DNA of 35,264 bases from Rubrobacteraceae bacterium. GTDB taxonomy: Bacteria; Actinomycetota; Rubrobacteria; Rubrobacterales; Rubrobacteraceae. The position numbers and the translations under genes were made by a program. Shown here one piece after another: positions 25,042 through 31,875 of the stretch. The notes under the pieces are model-generated. The model searched no databases, was not told the origin of the DNA, and was given only the letters and a program-made list of their open reading frames with translations. Every line of letters begins with the position of its first letter. Position 1 is the first letter of the stretch. The stretch lies in contig JAUJNO010000014.1 of the NCBI GenBank assembly GCA_030448125.1, positions 36,959-72,222 of the forward strand, in the 5' to 3' direction.

Positions 25042-25698
25042 ATGCCTATAAGGGTCAACCCTGTAATACTTCTCGGTATTATTATCGTAGCTGTCCTCTC
25101 GGTGGGTGTTGTGGCGAGTGCTCGGTCGGGGGGCGGCACGGCATCTGATGCCCTCGGTGTGGCTGAGGGGCAGTTGGGCAAGCCCTTCGTGATGGCGACT
25201 GACGGTCCCGACACCTTCAGCTGCAGCGGCCTGATGCGCTATGCCCTGAGGACTGCCGGCGTCGATCCCGACGCACCTTGGGTGCCGGAGGAGTACCTGG
25301 GCAGGTACGCTCCCGTTGCCCAAGGAGACTTGCAGCCCGGCGACATAGTGATCTACCCGAATTGGGCCACTATGTACGCGGGCAACGGCATGCTCGTCAA
25401 CGCTAACGAGATGGAGGGAGTAGTCACACATACCCCCATGGATGTTGCTGGTGAGCCGTTGGGTATCGTGCGTCCTGGCGCGGCGCAGCCGCTGGAAGAG
25501 CCGCTAGTCGCCCCGGCTCAACAGGAGATACCAGTGGAGCAGATGCCAGTAGAGGAGATACCGGTAGAACAGATGCCAGTAGAGGAGATACCGGTAGAAC
25601 AGATGCCAGTAGAGGAGATACCGGTGGAGCAGGTGCCGGTAGAGGAGATGCTGGTAGAAGAGATGGAGCAGGTGCCGGTAGAGAAGAGATGCTGGTAG
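25042..25698 (+). CDS. NlpC/P60-like secreted protein with pentapeptide-repeat tail
   Basis: A 218-residue frame. An N-terminal membrane anchor or signal (about 8-27) precedes an NlpC/P60-like domain (SDALGVAEGQLGKPFV, C61 in TFSCSGLM, GDLQPGDIVIYPNW). The catalytic His normally 4 residues before the Tyr of HVGIYxGNG is Trp here (WATMYAGNG), so peptidase activity is doubtful. The tail is a run of PVE(E/Q)(I/M/V) pentapeptides from about 155, coded by 15-bp repeats. Within it a GA dinucleotide (about 25682) changes frame: the frame ends VPVEKRCW, whereas the other frame continues MLVEEIPVEQVPTDLLVTEPLA to 25757. GGGAAGGAG precedes ATG 25042. Confidence 0.75.
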   Translation: MPIRVNPVILLGIIIVAVLSVGVVASARSGGGTASDALGVAEGQLGKPFVMATDGPDTFSCSGLMRYALRTAGVDPDAPWVPEEYLGRYAPVAQGDLQPGDIVIYPNWATMYAGNGMLVNANEMEGVVTHTPMDVAGEPLGIVRPGAAQPLEEPLVAPAQQEIPVEQMPVEEIPVEQMPVEEIPVEQMPVEEIPVEQVPVEEMLVEEMEQVPVEKRCW

Positions 25699-25725
25699 AA
25701 GAGATACCAGTGGAGCAGGTGCCGA
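25530..25725 (+). repeat. 15-bp tandem repeats coding for PVE(E/Q)x
   Basis: Repeating units of the type ccagtagaggagata and ccggtagaacagatg code for PVEEI and PVEQM. About ten units follow each other, some perfect copies of a 30-bp pair, and degenerate towards the 3' end. Such tracts are prone to slippage, and the frame change at about 25682 lies inside this one. Confidence 0.8.
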
Positions 25726-25788
25726 CCGACCTGCTGGTGACCGAACCGCTGGCATAGTTCTGAAGCAACATTAATAAACGACTCCTCG

Positions 25789-25820
25789 AGTGGGGGCGGG
25801 CCAGAAGGCCCGCCCCCACT
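25789..25820 (+). terminator. 14-bp hairpin after the NlpC/P60-like gene
   Basis: Arms agtgggggcgggcc (25789-25802) and ggcccgcccccact (25807-25820) pair perfectly around an AGAA tetraloop. It lies 31 bases after the alternative stop at 25757 and is very stable. No T run follows, as for the other hairpins in this window. Confidence 0.65.
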
Positions 25821-26580
25821 AGCATTGGCTCTTCTGGGGATGTCGAGCCCAGAGCCCTTCTTGCCTCCTCTCGCATTCAGGAGTACCTCGTTCGCGCAAA
25901 GCCCTGTCCTGGCCTCTCCCCCGCCAGCGTCCGCCATACAATGTCGATCTTCCCGGTTGGTATGCCAGGAGACGGAGTAGCTCTCGCCCAAGAAGGTCGG
26001 GGAGTGCTCGGAAGAGTCCCTTGATGTCCTCGCCCTAATCTGAGGCATGCTGGTCTCTACAACATCCGCTTTCGCGTCCCACGACAAATTTGCGAAAAAA
26101 GAGAGCTGACAAGCGATCTGGACAAGGAAAGGCGTAGGGCCGAAAAGGCACTGGACGAGGCCGGCAGGTGACCGGGAATAACCAGTAAGCCTTGCCCCGG
26201 CCGCTTCGGCCCCGGATGGAAGCCCAGGCGCGCTGCAAATATAGACGACGAGATGCCCGAGCACCCCGTTAGATACGCTCCCTGACCCGCCACGAGCACC
26301 GAAGACTCGCTGGCCACTTCTGGACCACCGAGAAGGTCTCGAGTGCAGGTCAGTGGAAACCTGAAGGCCTGGCGCGAGGCCGTAGAATACCTTAACGCCG
26401 GTATGCTACAGCCAAGCGCATAGACAACGACATGCTCACCGTCGCCACCATGCACTAGCTACGGTCGGGGGCTCGTAGAGATCGCCCGCCATGAGAATAA
26501 GCTGAAGATGCGCCGGCGCTACGCCGACATCGAAGCGGCCCGTAACACCGACCAGGCCGATCCCGAAGCGAGCATAACGA

Positions 26581-26610
26581 AAGGGGTGGGGCTGCGTCGC
26601 CTCACCCCTT
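26581..26610 (-). terminator. Hairpin downstream of the LPKSG-type surface protein gene
   Basis: Arms aaggggtg (26581-26588) and cacccctt (26603-26610) pair perfectly. An inner GGC/GCC pairing extends the stem past one mismatch. It lies just past the corrected stop of the cell-wall-anchored protein gene on the minus strand, a natural terminator position. Confidence 0.5.
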
Positions 26611-26634
26611 CCTCTTACGACGTATTCGCCGCTA

Positions 26635-27041
26635 CTACCGGGCGAACCTGCGGATCAAGAGTCCACCGGTGACCAGTAGCGCGCCCGCGCCAAGCGCGAA
26701 CAGCGAGGCGGCGCCGCTACCACCGCTCTTCGGCAGCTCCTTGGGAGCAGGCGCGGGAGCCGGGGCGGGCGGCGGCGGGGGCGGCGGCGGCCTTCGGCGG
26801 CTCTAGCCGGCGGTGGGGGCGGCGGGGGCGGCGGGGTCTCGCATGGGGCCTTGGCCACCACGCCGCCTGCCTTAGCCTCTATGAAACCGTCCTTGCACTC
26901 TGCCTCGGCGAAAGCGCCGCCAGCCTTGGCCTCTTTCGCCTTGGCGTCCGCGACGACCGCCGGGTCGTCCTGGGCCAGAGCCGGCGCCACGGCGACCAGA
27001 GCCACCGCCAGCACCGCCACCAGCAACATCATCTTCCTCAA
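26635..27041 (-). pseudogene. Frameshifted cell-wall-anchored (LPKSG) secreted protein
   Basis: TTG 27041 has GAGGAGG about 8 bases ahead. The N-terminus is a signal peptide (MRKMMLLVAVLAVALVAVAP, cleaved after ALA), then a short Ala/Lys-rich part with two Cys and a poly-Pro run. After about 26791 the original frame turns into Arg/Pro nonsense ending at 26655. The frame offset by one base reads PPPAPAPAPAPKELPKSG, then a hydrophobic span SLFALGAGALLVTGGLL and IRRFAR before TAG 26635. That is a sortase-type anchor (LPKSG variant of LPxTG). One missing base in a GC-only repeat explains it: a read error, slippage or real inactivation. Confidence 0.65.
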
Positions 27042-27077
27042 CTCTTACCTCCTCGTGTGATGGATGATCCTCTACTG

Positions 27078-27116
27078 CCGGGGGCGGCCCCCTACGAAAG
27101 GGGCCCGCCTCCCGAC
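27078..27116 (-). terminator. GC-rich hairpin between two secreted-protein genes
   Basis: On the minus strand a G/C-only hairpin (GCGGGCCCC against GGGGGCCGC, with a bulge) surrounds a TTTCGTA loop. It overlaps the end of the uncorrected frame of the gene that starts at 27472, and lies downstream of that gene's corrected stop at 27133, as expected of a terminator. Confidence 0.45.
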
Positions 27117-27472
27117 AAAATCAACGCCTCTATCAGCCGCTGGCCGTCGCCGCCTGGTTGACCTGCTGGTCGCACGTCGTCGACGCTCTCGGGGCTCAGG
27201 GTGATGGTGCCACCGACTTCCTCGAACTCGAAGTCGCCCTCGGAAGCGTACTGGAGGACGCCTATCTGGTTCTGGGCGTTACCGGTCTGGGCGACGCCAG
27301 AAAAGCCCACGCACTGGCTCGAGTTGTCGCCACCACTGGTGATCGTGAACGACTGGTCCACGTCACCGCTCTCGGCGTCCTGCTCACTCTCCTGGCCGAT
27401 CTGCGCTATGGCCGGGACGGCGGCAACGATCAGCATCGCCAGCAGCGCCGCCAGCAACATCATCTTCTTCAT
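27092..27472 (-). CDS. Small secreted protein, probably frameshifted near its end
   Basis: A short exported protein: signal peptide MKKMMLLAALLAMLIVAAVP cleaved at AIA-Q, much like the neighbouring gene at 27041. The mature part is Gly/Asn/Gln-rich (SFTITSGGDNSSQ, GVAQTGNAQNQIGVLQYA, FEFEEVGGTITLSPE). I know of no function. The frame as it stands ends at 27092 with a Pro/Gly-rich tail. If one G near 27180 is removed, it continues TCDQQVNQAATASG and stops at 27133, which gives a second Cys to pair with the one in SSQC and fits the composition of the rest. I therefore suspect a one-base insertion. Confidence 0.6.
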   Translation of the reverse strand: MKKMMLLAALLAMLIVAAVPAIAQIGQESEQDAESGDVDQSFTITSGGDNSSQCVGFSGVAQTGNAQNQIGVLQYASEGDFEFEEVGGTITLSPESVDDVRPAGQPGGDGQRLIEALILSGGGPLS

Positions 27473-27925
27473 GTTCCCCTCTGTTGGGTCTTCTTGTACT
27501 CATGCTGACCCCAGATCGGTACCCCTCCACGGGAAATCAGCCCCTGCCGACAAGGCAGTTGTCCCAGGACGAACGTCTATGAAAGTACCTTCGGACAGAG
27601 TAGAGCGACTACGGACCAGACCGGCAAGATCACCCCCTCCGGAATAATCCGGCCCGGCTCTTCTTTTTGTCGACCTATGGATCGGAAGCGCGCCCTGCGC
27701 GCGCTCCAGGGATCCTACAAGCCCCCTCACTATCCGTCCAGAATCATCACATATCTTAATCTTATACCTTTTTCTTACGCCAAAGGAACCCCTCGCGAGG
27801 TCTTCGCACGAAAAGTAGCCTTACACACAACATGTTGTGTAACTCCTTCTGATAACCACGAGTTCCACCACGCAGTTTGGCTTCTTGCGAGAAGTCTACT
27901 TACTTGCGGATAGCGGCGAAGGCAA
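27473..27925. other. Intergenic region with palindrome next to a tRNA scar
   Basis: No gene is supported in these 453 bases. It contains a T-rich hairpin region near 27640-27670, the 16-bp palindrome at 27825-27840 and a short hairpin CTTCTTGCGAGAAG at 27881-27894. On the minus strand a 17-codon frame starts at the ATG inside the palindrome behind AGAAGGAG; it is too short to call a gene. Confidence 0.45.
27825..27840. promoter_or_regulatory. 16-bp perfect palindrome (operator-like)
   Basis: ACACAACATGTTGTGT is a perfect inverted repeat without spacer, flanked by TTAC on the left and AA on the right. It has the size and symmetry of a dimeric repressor site (TetR type). No regulator gene lies next to it in the window. 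Confidence 0.35.
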
Positions 27926-27969
27926 GGAGCCGACGAGCGGACTCGAACCGCTGACCTGCTCATTATGAG
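27926..27969 (-). other. 3' half of a tRNA gene (putative attachment-site remnant)
   Basis: On the minus strand, CTCATAA (an anticodon loop with CAT) is followed by the 3' anticodon arm TGAGC, variable AGGTC, the T arm AGCGG-TTCGAGT-CCGCT (perfect 5-bp stem with the TTCGAGT loop) and acceptor CGTCGGC plus TCC. No matching 5' acceptor or D arm lies upstream, so only the 3' half exists. The CAT loop suggests tRNA-Met, while the acceptor end with T discriminator is more like tRNA-Thr. Integrating elements often leave such 3' halves as attachment sites. Here the element side would be to the right (above 27970). Confidence 0.65.
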
Positions 27970-28178
27970 TTTGATCCCGCTCGTTTCAGCCTGTATCGGT
28001 GGTCCAGTAAATATGCTGTTTTGCAGGCATTTTTGGAGATCTCAAGCGACGGCTTGTCCGGTGTGTACCAGCCCGTGCCAGCCGGGTTGCGGTACGGTTG
28101 CGGTAAGTTTTGTGGTCGGACGATGTCCGGAAAACTGTGGCAGGCGAGGCGTTTCACGCTGGCCCTCTCCGCTATTTG

Positions 28179-28536
28179 CTAAGCCCTCCGGAGCCATTCC
28201 ACGCGGTCCGCCCATTCCTCCTGCGTGGTATCCGCGAGCGTGTTCTCCACGCCCGAGATGAGGACTCCGAAGGCCTCATTCCTCACGCTGGAGGGCACCA
28301 GGATCGCGCCAGCGTGCGAGCGGCTCTCGCCCGCCCACTCCCTCAGAAGAGGTTCAAAGTCTTTGATGTTGGCGGTCACGAGCACGCGGCCTTCGGCGGC
28401 GGCCAGCTCCAGGACCTCCGGGTCGAAGAGCCCTTCGAGCTCTATCTCGGAGTCCAGGGCTCGCACGTCATGACCGCCTTCGACGAGGGTCTTGCCCACC
28501 GTCCGGCGAGATATGGGCATCTAGCAAGATCCTCAC
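28179..28536 (-). pseudogene. DUF5615 PIN-like toxin, frameshifted near its start
   Basis: The frame from about 28520 to 28179 codes for RRTVGKTLVEGGHDVRALD, GLFDPEVLELAAAEGRVLVTANIKDF and SHAGAILVPSSVRNEAF, matching DUF5615 PIN-like proteins, toxins of antitoxin pairs. The family's opening acidic motif (MRILLDAHIS) is present, but in another frame starting at GTG 28536. A one-base insertion near 28518 separates them. As it stands, an internal ATG 28520 would give 113 residues lacking the first catalytic Asp, so the toxin is probably dead. It lies 30 bases after its antitoxin gene. Confidence 0.7.
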
Positions 28537-28566
28537 CCGCGCCCGGCGAGACCGTAGGGCCGCACT

Positions 28567-28986
28567 CTAACCGTGCGCCGGCGGGGATGGTACGACGGCC
28601 GGGGAGAGTTCGTGCCACTCCTCCGGCGTGCGCGCGTTCTCTTGGAGCGCCTCGTCTATCTCGCGCGGATATGCCTCGCGGTAGGAGAGCGCGAGGTCTA
28701 GCTGGCGCTCCGAGACGCTGTGCTCCGGAGAGGAGCCTCTGCGCCCTTGCCCTCGTAAAGCTCGACGACTTCCCAGACATCCAGCCCCGTGCCAATTACC
28801 CACGCTCGCCTTGAGTGCTCGGCCCCCCGGAAACCGATGCCGGGGAAGCGACGAGTCCGAATGGACTCCTCCGCCAGAACCTCCAGCAAGGCGCTCTTGG
28901 GCAGCCTCGTGCGCCGGTTCTCACGTTCCAGCCAGCCCCCCACTTCCTCGGAGAGCCTTATGGTGAATGGCTTGGACTTCGGCATT
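28567..28986 (-). pseudogene. RHH-type antitoxin gene, frameshifted
   Basis: ATG 28986 has GGAGG 6 bases ahead. The N-terminus KPFTIRLSEEVGGWLERENRR is a ribbon-helix-helix DNA-binding segment; FPGIGFRGAEHSRRAWVIGTGLDVWEVVELYEG continues as in antitoxins paired with DUF5615 toxins. Near 28735 the frame goes wrong and ends at 28698. A different frame continues EHSVSERQLDLALSYREAYP, then EIDEALQENARTPEEW, to a stop at 28567. Both genes of the module are thus broken by one small indel each. Confidence 0.7.
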
Positions 28987-29600
28987 GCCAACCTCCAGAT
29001 CTCACTGCGCCATTCAGTGTAATACATAGAATACGGAGCCGCAAAGACATTTCCCGCCGTCTGACTCAGCCTATCAGCACCATCAAGGCGTCGGACATGG
29101 GGCCGCGGGCCCTCAGCCGCCGTGCGAGGCACAGGAAGGAGCCCTCGAAGCCCAGAACGTCGTAAACAGGAGCTTCAAGCCGCTTTTGGAGCGGGCGCGG
29201 GGCTGCCCCCGATCAGGTTCCACGAGCCTCAGCTGCGCTCGGGAACTACCGGATGCCCCATACGTATAAGCGTGAGCTTCTAACTTAGGCAAGGGCGCCA
29301 CCAGCCCTCCCGCTTGGCTTCTCTTCGCTCATCCCTGCCTTCCCTCGGTCACACCTAGCAGCCGAACTATTAGATGCAGCCGTTCCACCTCCCGCCTCTT
29401 GTGCTGGTAGCCCAGCTCGAGGCTGGTGACTCAGGCGACTTTCAGTCAATCCGACTCTCACTGAACCATACGAAATACAAGCCTGAAGAGGACGTGCTTG
29501 CCGGTCGCCGCAGCGCTACGTCGGACTTCAATACACGCCACCGCACATCGCTGGTGTTCGATCACGACCTTTCTCGAAGTCAATCGAGCGAATAGGGGCT
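28987..29600. other. Intergenic region without recognisable gene
   Basis: I see nothing in these 614 bases that I can support as a gene. The longest frames (for example 29374-29595 on the plus strand) have no ribosome site and no recognisable domain. The composition is less GC-rich than the neighbouring genes, in keeping with decayed accessory DNA. Confidence 0.5.
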
Positions 29601-30386
29601 TCACGACCACTGCGTAGTAGGGCGCTCAAGCTCCTCGCCGTCGACGTAGATCTCGGCCCGCTCGTTGAAGAAGCAAACCAGGCCGCGTATCTGGGGGTTA
29701 TCTGGCAACGGGTCAGGATAACTCCAAGCGACGTCCTCGCGGACCTCGTCGCCCGCGTTAGCCGACCAGTAAGAGCCCTCGCCCTTGTAGGCGCACAAAG
29801 TCCTGGTCTCGCTCGGGGTCAGCAGGTCCATCCGGACGTCCTCGGGCGGCAGATAATAGCGGGTGGGGTGGCCCGTCTCAAAGACCAACCGAGGCCGGCG
29901 GCTGTCGGCGAGCGTCTGCCCGTCCAAGACCACCCGCACGTGGCGCGAGCTCTCCCGGGTGTCCACGCGGTGGTAGGGGTCGCGCGGGTGCCCGAGGACC
30001 CGTTCCTCCTCCTCGTACCAGGCGTCCATCGCATTCCACCGAAGGGCTACATATTTCCCGACCCATTCACCCGCGGGCGGCGCAACGGTCGGATAGGTCC
30101 AAGCGGCGTTCTCGATCACCCGCCCGTCGAGGTCCAGTGCCCAGTAGGAGGCTAGCTCGTGGTAGTCTTCGGGCAAGGGATGCTCGCTTGGCCGCAAGAG
30201 GTCTGTGCGGACGTCGTCGCGCGGGAAGAAGTAAACGGGAAGGACTTTGCCTTCTTGCCAAAGCAGAAGGACACGCTTGCTGTCGGCCACAGTGACATCT
30301 CCGATTTTGGCGCGTATCCAACGTGGGCTCGACTCGAGGACAAGCGGGCCTATTTTGATCTGGGGCGTTGCAGCGGGCGTGGTCAC
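29601..30386 (-). CDS. Protein with two DUF427 domains
   Basis: A 261-residue soluble protein made of two DUF427 repeats. The first (about 14-110) has RWIRAKIGDVTVADSKRVLLL, YFFPRDDVRTDLL and SYWALDLDGRVIENAAWTYP. The second (about 145-245) repeats this: RHVRVVLDGQTLADSRRPRLV, YYLPPEDVRMDLL, SYWSANAGDEVREDVAWSYP, ending VCFFNERAEIYVDGE. DUF427 is common in actinobacteria and its function is not established. It is an intact gene in the otherwise decayed stretch. The start is GTG at 30386. Confidence 0.9.
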   Translation of the reverse strand: MTTPAATPQIKIGPLVLESSPRWIRAKIGDVTVADSKRVLLLWQEGKVLPVYFFPRDDVRTDLLRPSEHPLPEDYHELASYWALDLDGRVIENAAWTYPTVAPPAGEWVGKYVALRWNAMDAWYEEEERVLGHPRDPYHRVDTRESSRHVRVVLDGQTLADSRRPRLVFETGHPTRYYLPPEDVRMDLLTPSETRTLCAYKGEGSYWSANAGDEVREDVAWSYPDPLPDNPQIRGLVCFFNERAEIYVDGEELERPTTQWS

Positions 30387-30544
30387 GATAGAATCCTTCT
30401 GTGGCGACAGTGAGACTGGGCGGTCTGTTCGTTCATTTTGCCCCCAATCTACTAACCTAACAACCTCAAGCTACGGTTCTGCACATTGCTGAGCGAGGGT
30501 AACACATCCGGAGAGTAGAGTTGCCGAAAGCATACCTTCGGGTC

Positions 30545-31464
30545 CTATGCAAGGGTGTAGAAGTCGTAGCCCGGCGATCCGCCGGGTGCCTCCGCGAGGC
30601 GGCGAGGTATGAGGAAGCGGGCCTTCTCGTCGGCCTCGACAAGGACGAAAGTGCGGGCACCACCATCGGACGCGTTCTGCTCGAGTACCGCCCGACCCGT
30701 CGTACCGCTACCGGCGAAAGGATCAAGGACCAGGGCCTTTCGGTTGGTGAAGGCCCACAGTATCCGTCGTAGTAGCTGACGGGTTTTGGGACGAAGGGAT
30801 ACGCAGCGCCGGGGTCGCGCGGCTCCACCACACCGGTCTCGTTGGTGTCACCGGCCTCCGCCGCGCTCCAGATAGTCGGCATTTTGCCGGCAGAGGGGTT
30901 GGGACGCCAGGTTCCTGAGTCCTTCGCGTAGGCGATCAGGTGGGTGTGAGTTTCCAGGAAATGGGAGGGGGATTTTCCGGGGGTTCGGGTCTTCTCCCAG
31001 ATCACGTTCGCCAGGAAGTTTTCTGACCCGAAGATCTCGTCCAGCAAGACCCTCGCGTGGTGGGCCTCGTGATCGTCGAGGGTCACGAAGAGCGTGCCGC
31101 TCCTCGCGAGCAGGATGTGCAGCAACACGAAGCGTGGGTACATCATCGATAACCATTTGTCGTGTCGCAGAGGGTCTTCGCCTTCCGCGCCGACCACGGT
31201 CCCGTACCAGTCGCGCACCTGGTCGGGGAAGACCCAGTGCTCTCGAGTCGCATTGTAGGGTGGGTCGAGGAAGGCGAGGTTCACACGCCCTCGCAGGGTC
31301 GGAGCCAGCGCCGTCATGACCTGGAGGTTGTCGCCTTGGATCACGGCGTTCCCGAAGGCACCGTCACCCGAGGAGAGTTCAGGGATTCTCCGTAGTTTTC
31401 TTCGCGGCTGAGATTCTGCGAGCCGTATGGCGTCTTCCCTGCCGATCCAATCCAAGCGTACCAC
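30545..31464 (-). pseudogene. DNA methyltransferase (type III Mod-like), frameshifted
   Basis: From GTG 31464 the frame reads VRLDWIGREDAIRLAES, AVIQGDNLQVMTAL, FLDPPYNATREHWVF (catalytic motif IV DPPY), DKWLSMMYPR and TLFVTLDDHEAHHARVLLDEIFG, as in beta-class N6-adenine methyltransferases of type III systems. Near 30780, after PFVPKP, it shifts to nonsense and ends at 30466. In another frame the missing end is intact: LLRRILWAFTNRKALVLDPFAGSGTTGRAVLEQN holds SAM-binding motif I, and the stop is at 30545. One deleted base explains it. At about 306 residues it is short for a Mod subunit. No res gene lies nearby, so it was an orphan enzyme. Confidence 0.75.
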
Positions 31465-31875
31465 GAGCGAACCGTCTCAGGAACCGTCGTTACCGAGACG
31501 GTCGACCAACCCGGGCTCACCGACGGCTCCTGAAGCACGGGTACGCCTCTCTGGCTCTGCGCCTTGCGTCAAACTTTGCCCAAGCCTGAACAGACGGACG
31601 CCCTCATCGTAGTCGAGGCTACCCCGCTCTCGGTTCCCGTTTCGAGGCGCTGCCGCGCGAAGTTCGCGCGTCCCTGAGACCACGGAGAGTCGGCGTGGTT
31701 TTTCGCCTTCGACGCCGCGTGGGCTTCCATCGTTCATCTCTCCTTTCGGCCCTCCTCCTGGTAGTCGTCAAAGCGTCATCTGGTGCAAGGATACCGGACG
31801 CACACATCAGAGACAGACGGGGGGCGCATCTCTCACCCCTAACGCTCGGGCCGGAATCGCTGCTAAAGTAACCGC
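31465..31875. other. Region upstream of the methyltransferase, no clear gene
   Basis: Two overlapping minus-strand frames begin near 31737 behind AAAGGAGAG: one runs 86 codons to 31477, the other about 53 codons. Neither product has a recognisable domain. The region probably holds the promoter and perhaps a decayed leader of the methyltransferase gene, plus the promoter of the plus-strand gene at 31876. Confidence 0.4.

Larger units (their letters stand above)
25758..26634. other. Gene-poor region with decayed coding
   Basis: Apart from the hairpins at 25789 and 26581, I see no intact gene in these 877 bases. On the plus strand, about 26360-26570, pieces read like a decayed helical protein: NLKAWREAVEYLNAGM, then IDNDMLTVATMH, then a frame change to LVEIARHENKLKMRRRYADIEAAR. 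Stops and at least one small insertion (about 26455) separate them. I cannot name the family. Confidence 0.35.

Noticed and set aside
24459..25148. Plus-strand open frame of 229 codons overlapping the NlpC-like start
   Set aside because: No ribosome site, low-complexity Arg/Pro/Ser translation, and it overlaps the signal segment of a better-supported gene.
25530..25725. CRISPR array
   Set aside because: Repeat units are 15 bp, contiguous and in frame with a protein; there are no spacers and no cas genes.
25518..26264. Minus-strand frame with repeated STGIC units
   Set aside because: It is the complement of the 15-bp PVE repeats; the plus-strand repeat follows a real domain and signal segment.
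27963..28157. Minus-strand 64-codon frame running into the tRNA half
   Set aside because: No ribosome site or known domain. It overlaps the tRNA fragment by chance.
29374..29595. Plus-strand 73-codon frame
   Set aside because: No ribosome binding site, no domain and unremarkable composition.
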